The notes beneath the pieces are model-generated. The model saw only the letters and a list, made by a program, of their open reading frames with translations, was not told where the DNA came from and searched no databases. A DNA stretch of 64,000 nt from ZC4RG30 sp046347045 (GTDB lineage: Bacteria > Pseudomonadota > Gammaproteobacteria > Steroidobacterales > Steroidobacteraceae): NCBI GenBank assembly GCA_046347045.1, contig JAXMGX010000003.1:310001-374000 (forward strand). Reading direction: 5' to 3'. Of the stretch, positions 61,121 to 64,000 are shown one piece after another; the stretch's first letter is position 1, and each line of letters starts with the position of its first letter. The translations under genes and the position numbers were made by a program.

Positions 61121-63328
61121 ATGCGTGTCGCCGTCATAGCCGCTGCACTGGTCATGGTTTCGTTCAACGTCTGCGCGGCAGGCGACCCGGGAAAACCCAG
61201 GCAATGGACTGGCGAGCTGCCGGTCGCCCCGGCATTCCTCCGCCGCCAGCTGCCGCCCAACGTCGTGGTGTATGCGCGGGTCCCCAGTCTTCTCGGCCTG
61301 CTGACGATGCCGAAGAACAACCAACTCGATGCGGCGCTGCGCAGCGAAGCGAACATCGCCAATGTCAGGAGCATCCAGCAGGGGCTGCTGCAGAACGTGC
61401 TAACGCTGCCCACGCTGTCCGATCCCCGGCTGAAGTTCCTTGTCGATGCGGTGCGCTCGCCCATCGAGGTCGCGGGCTTCGGTCTGCCCAATCCCTCGGT
61501 GATGATCGGCGCGACACTTGCGGCGCGCAGCAGAACGGACTTCAACAAGCTCTTCGAAGAACTCGGGCGCACCGGACCTTCAGTCCGACTCGCGGCGCCG
61601 CTCGACGAACAGGGCATCGGTGAACTGCTCGGATTGCCGCTCATGGCCTTCGTGAAGTTCGAACCCGCCAGTGGCCGGATGCTGATTTTCGGGGCGCCGC
61701 GGCTCGATCGCGCCGCCTTCGAGCAGGTGCTGAAGAACCTGCCGGCAAGCGTTGCCAATCACCCCATGTACGCGCTGGAACAGAAGATCGATGCCAGCGG
61801 CCAGGGGCTGTTCGTGTGGGCCGATGCGGCGCGCCTCGTACCGATGGCACAGACCTTCGCGCCTGGCATCGCGCAGGGACTGGGACGCGTGGGCCTCGGT
61901 GACATGCGCGCCGTAGCCTTCGGGTTTGGCACTGCCAATGGCAAGGGGCGCCTCAGCTTGGTGGTCGATGCGGGCGACAGCCGCGACGCGCGCCCCTTCC
62001 CCCTGATCGCGAACACCATCAGGGCCACCGCAGTGGGCGATCCGGATGCGGCGGTACTCTTCTCGCTGCCCGGCAAGGCCGAATTGCAGCGGCTCGAGTC
62101 CCTGCTGGTCGGCACATTCAGGCCCGGCACGCGCAGCAACTGGCAGCAGGCCAAGTCGAAGGTCAGCGCTCTGATCGGCGTCGACATCGAGGACATCTTC
62201 GCAGCCATCGGTCCGGATGTGGTCGTGCTGTTCGATCAAGTCGGCGACTACACCGCCGTGCATCTGCGCGATCCGGCGCTGTTCGACGACCTGCTGCGGC
62301 GCATCGCCGCAAAGACCGGCGCCGCGCCGGAGGAACGGAAGATCGGTGGCACGACGTTCCATCACTGGAGCCTGCCATCGCTGTTCAGCGCCGCCGCGAC
62401 TCCCGCGGCCACGTCTGCAGCCTCTGCTGCCGGCGCCCCTTCAGCCTCCGCGGCGGGCCGCGGCATTCTTGGCGCACTTGGCCGCCTCCACAACCATGTG
62501 TACTGGATACGTGAAGGCGAGTACCTGTACATGGCGTCGACGCCGCAGCCGCTGATGGACCGCGTGCGTCTGGGCGCGAAGGCGCGCGTCACCGACTGGC
62601 TGGCGACGCGGCAGCGCATCGACATGTCCACCTCGCTGTTTGCCGCGACGGGATCCATTGCCAAGATGCCGCGACGCACCTACGAGGCTTACGTCGGCAT
62701 CCTGCAGAGTCTTGCGGATGTCACCAACGCGAAGTTCGACGCCTGGTCGATGCCCACGGCAAACCAGCTCGCACTGCCCGAGAAGGGCACGATCGGCTTC
62801 AACCTCAATCTCGGCCAGCCGTACCTTTCGCTGGAACTGACCTACGAAAACCACCCGGGCGAACTGCTGATGGGCGGCGGCTTCGGCGCGGTCGCCACGG
62901 TGGGCATCCTCGCTGCGATCGCGATTCCGGCCTACCAGGACTACACGATTCGCTCGCAGGTGACAGAGGGCCTCAACCTGTCCTCGTCAGTCAAGGTTGC
63001 CGTGGCGGAGAACTACGCCACGCGTGGCACGCTGCCGAGGGACCGCCGCGCCGCGGGCTTGTCCGCAACCGCAACGGACAGCGCCGGCAAGTATGTCGAG
63101 GGCATCGAGGTCTCGGGTGGAGTGATCACCGTGACCTATGGCAAAGAGGCCAATCCCAGGATCCGCGGCAAGTCGCTGACCTTCACACCCTTTGCGAACG
63201 CGGCCGGCGACATCGGCTGGAGCTGCGGATATGCGTCGGTGCCGGAGCGCGCGCGGTCGCTTGCACCAGTTGTCGCCGGCGCGGTAACCACCATCGAAAG
63301 AAAGTACCTGCCGGCGGCCTGCCGATAA
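61121..63328 (+). CDS. Exported DUF3352-like protein with a C-terminal type IV pilin domain
   Basis: A 735-residue protein from the ATG at 61121 (ACCGAGGGAG upstream), with a signal peptide (RVAVIAAALVMVSFNVCAA). Residues ~35-580 resemble DUF3352-type exported domains (LPPNVVVYARVPSLLGLL, DVVVLFDQVGDYTAV). From F588 the sequence turns into a PilA pilin: GILAAIAIPAYQDYTIRSQV, a middle ENYATRGTLPRD, and the disulfide-loop end WSCGY (C702) with YLPAACR (C734). The prepilin peptidase site is absent: no G|FTLIE, and Glu5 is not conserved. The hydrophobic helix would therefore be an internal membrane anchor. Function unknown. Confidence 0.85.
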   Translation: MRVAVIAAALVMVSFNVCAAGDPGKPRQWTGELPVAPAFLRRQLPPNVVVYARVPSLLGLLTMPKNNQLDAALRSEANIANVRSIQQGLLQNVLTLPTLSDPRLKFLVDAVRSPIEVAGFGLPNPSVMIGATLAARSRTDFNKLFEELGRTGPSVRLAAPLDEQGIGELLGLPLMAFVKFEPASGRMLIFGAPRLDRAAFEQVLKNLPASVANHPMYALEQKIDASGQGLFVWADAARLVPMAQTFAPGIAQGLGRVGLGDMRAVAFGFGTANGKGRLSLVVDAGDSRDARPFPLIANTIRATAVGDPDAAVLFSLPGKAELQRLESLLVGTFRPGTRSNWQQAKSKVSALIGVDIEDIFAAIGPDVVVLFDQVGDYTAVHLRDPALFDDLLRRIAAKTGAAPEERKIGGTTFHHWSLPSLFSAAATPAATSAASAAGAPSASAAGRGILGALGRLHNHVYWIREGEYLYMASTPQPLMDRVRLGAKARVTDWLATRQRIDMSTSLFAATGSIAKMPRRTYEAYVGILQSLADVTNAKFDAWSMPTANQLALPEKGTIGFNLNLGQPYLSLELTYENHPGELLMGGGFGAVATVGILAAIAIPAYQDYTIRSQVTEGLNLSSSVKVAVAENYATRGTLPRDRRAAGLSATATDSAGKYVEGIEVSGGVITVTYGKEANPRIRGKSLTFTPFANAAGDIGWSCGYASVPERARSLAPVVAGAVTTIERKYLPAACR

Positions 63329-63331
63329 GCG

Positions 63332-64000
63332 TTACTTCTGCATGGTCCAGGCGGCCAGCCATTCGTCACCGGTGATCGAGGCGTGCAGCTTGCCCAGCAG
63401 CGCGGCCTCGATGCCGGGCATGTGCCCGCCGCCATAGAACACCGCGACGCGGCGCTGCCGGCGATCCGCCAGGATTTCGCGCAACTTTGCCAGCACCACC
63501 TCGTTGCGCCCGCCAAGCACGGCGGAGCCTTCATCGCCTTCCATCAACTGCGTCAGCGATTCGGCCTGGTCGAACATCCGCGCCAGCACCATCTTGAACT
63601 GTGCCGCCGAATCGGGGCTCAGCAGGATGCGGATCAGCGCGAACAGGTTCAGCTCGTTCATTGCCGCGAGATTGGCGCCACCACTGAACTGTGCATTCAT
63701 CGCACGCAACAGCAGCGTCAGCATGGTCTCGCCGCGCTCCTGCTGCATGCGCGCGAACTGCGCGGCCGACACATCGGCGTGCACCATGTTCCTGCGGGTG
63801 TAGTCGATCTCGCCAAGCTGGAAGGTGAGCTGCAGGTATTTCGCCACCGATATCTGCAGCGAGCTCATGCTGATCTCGGCGCCATATTCGCGCTCGTAGA
63901 TCTGCTTCAGCACCCGCGGGGGCGTCTCGGTGATGCTCCTGGGGTCGCCCACCAGCTCGAACAGCACGGAGTCGTACCCTTCCAGCCGCTTGTTCAGCCT
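63332..64000 (-). CDS. TraB/GumN-like protein, 5' end outside window
   Basis: The frame is open from the window edge to a stop at 63332, giving 222 residues with no visible start. Residues near the edge read EGYDSVLFELVGDP, then a helical region (TLLLRAMNAQFSGGANLAAM) and RVAVFYGGGHMPGIEAALLG. The EL pair near the N-terminus and the GGGHMPG element near the C-terminus match the TraB/PrgY/GumN superfamily, proposed metallo-peptidase-like proteins of unknown specificity. It converges with the pilin-fusion gene, three bases between stops. Confidence 0.75.
   Translation of the reverse strand, partial: RLNKRLEGYDSVLFELVGDPRSITETPPRVLKQIYEREYGAEISMSSLQISVAKYLQLTFQLGEIDYTRRNMVHADVSAAQFARMQQERGETMLTLLLRAMNAQFSGGANLAAMNELNLFALIRILLSPDSAAQFKMVLARMFDQAESLTQLMEGDEGSAVLGGRNEVVLAKLREILADRRQRRVAVFYGGGHMPGIEAALLGKLHASITGDEWLAAWTMQK

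Overview
The window is about 64 kb of high-GC chromosomal DNA from a Gram-negative bacterium. Two large TonB-dependent receptors, a Wzi-like outer-membrane barrel, several lipoproteins, Tat signals, a PilA-type pilin domain, YbiT, gluconokinase and many c-di-GMP-type domains point to a gammaproteobacterium, possibly Steroidobacteraceae/Nevskiales/Xanthomonadales-like. That placement is an inference from gene content. The DNA is densely packed: no gap between the genes called here exceeds about 230 bases. I saw no rRNA, tRNA, CRISPR array, prophage or insertion sequence. Long open frames opposite real genes are GC-driven shadows and are left out.

Layout. 1-1851: a minus-strand pair, a cut-off SDR and a secreted protein of unknown family A. 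2036-8552: a plus-strand cassette with a c-type cytochrome/DUF1587-1595-1592-1588-1585 protein, a Tat-exported DUF1552 protein, a Tat lipoprotein with a metallo-beta-lactamase fold, and an ankyrin-repeat protein. 8562-12177: an orphan PAS histidine kinase and a degenerate GGDEF-EAL protein. 12238-16434: a Tat-signal SDR, small envelope proteins, a family B protein and a DUF2189 membrane protein.

16464-28426 is the most coherent block, a two-armed aldonate/keto-aldonate locus. The leftward operon is idnD-like, a NIPSNAP-like gene, a LacI regulator, a beta-hydroxyacid dehydrogenase and gluconokinase, all overlapping end to end. The rightward arm is a gluconate 5-dehydrogenase and a 2-hydroxyacid dehydrogenase, then a TonB-dependent receptor, a PEP mutase/isocitrate lyase-fold protein, an MFS transporter and a paraoxonase-like propeller. 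LacI-type palindromes lie between the arms and just upstream of the receptor, which suggests one regulator controls uptake and catabolism.

28453-41997 carries small conserved proteins (FmdB, DUF3228, GFA), NTF2-like proteins, a second receptor with a strong terminator, second copies of families A and B, a beta-lactamase-fold esterase, a CxxCH/split-barrel protein and a Wzi-like barrel. 41994-48458 has a Rieske protein, DUF3297, a PQQ-type sugar dehydrogenase, two small membrane proteins, an MFS transporter, a sugar-isomerase TIM barrel and a MocA oxidoreductase, probably a second sugar-oxidation locus. 48658-51352 is an HD-GYP plus EAL pair. 51441-64000 holds ybiT, a DbpA/DeaD-type helicase, a carboxylesterase and methyltransferase, an HPP-CBS protein, DUF2269, a saccharopine dehydrogenase-like protein, a 735-residue protein ending in a type IV pilin domain, and a cut-off TraB/GumN-like gene.
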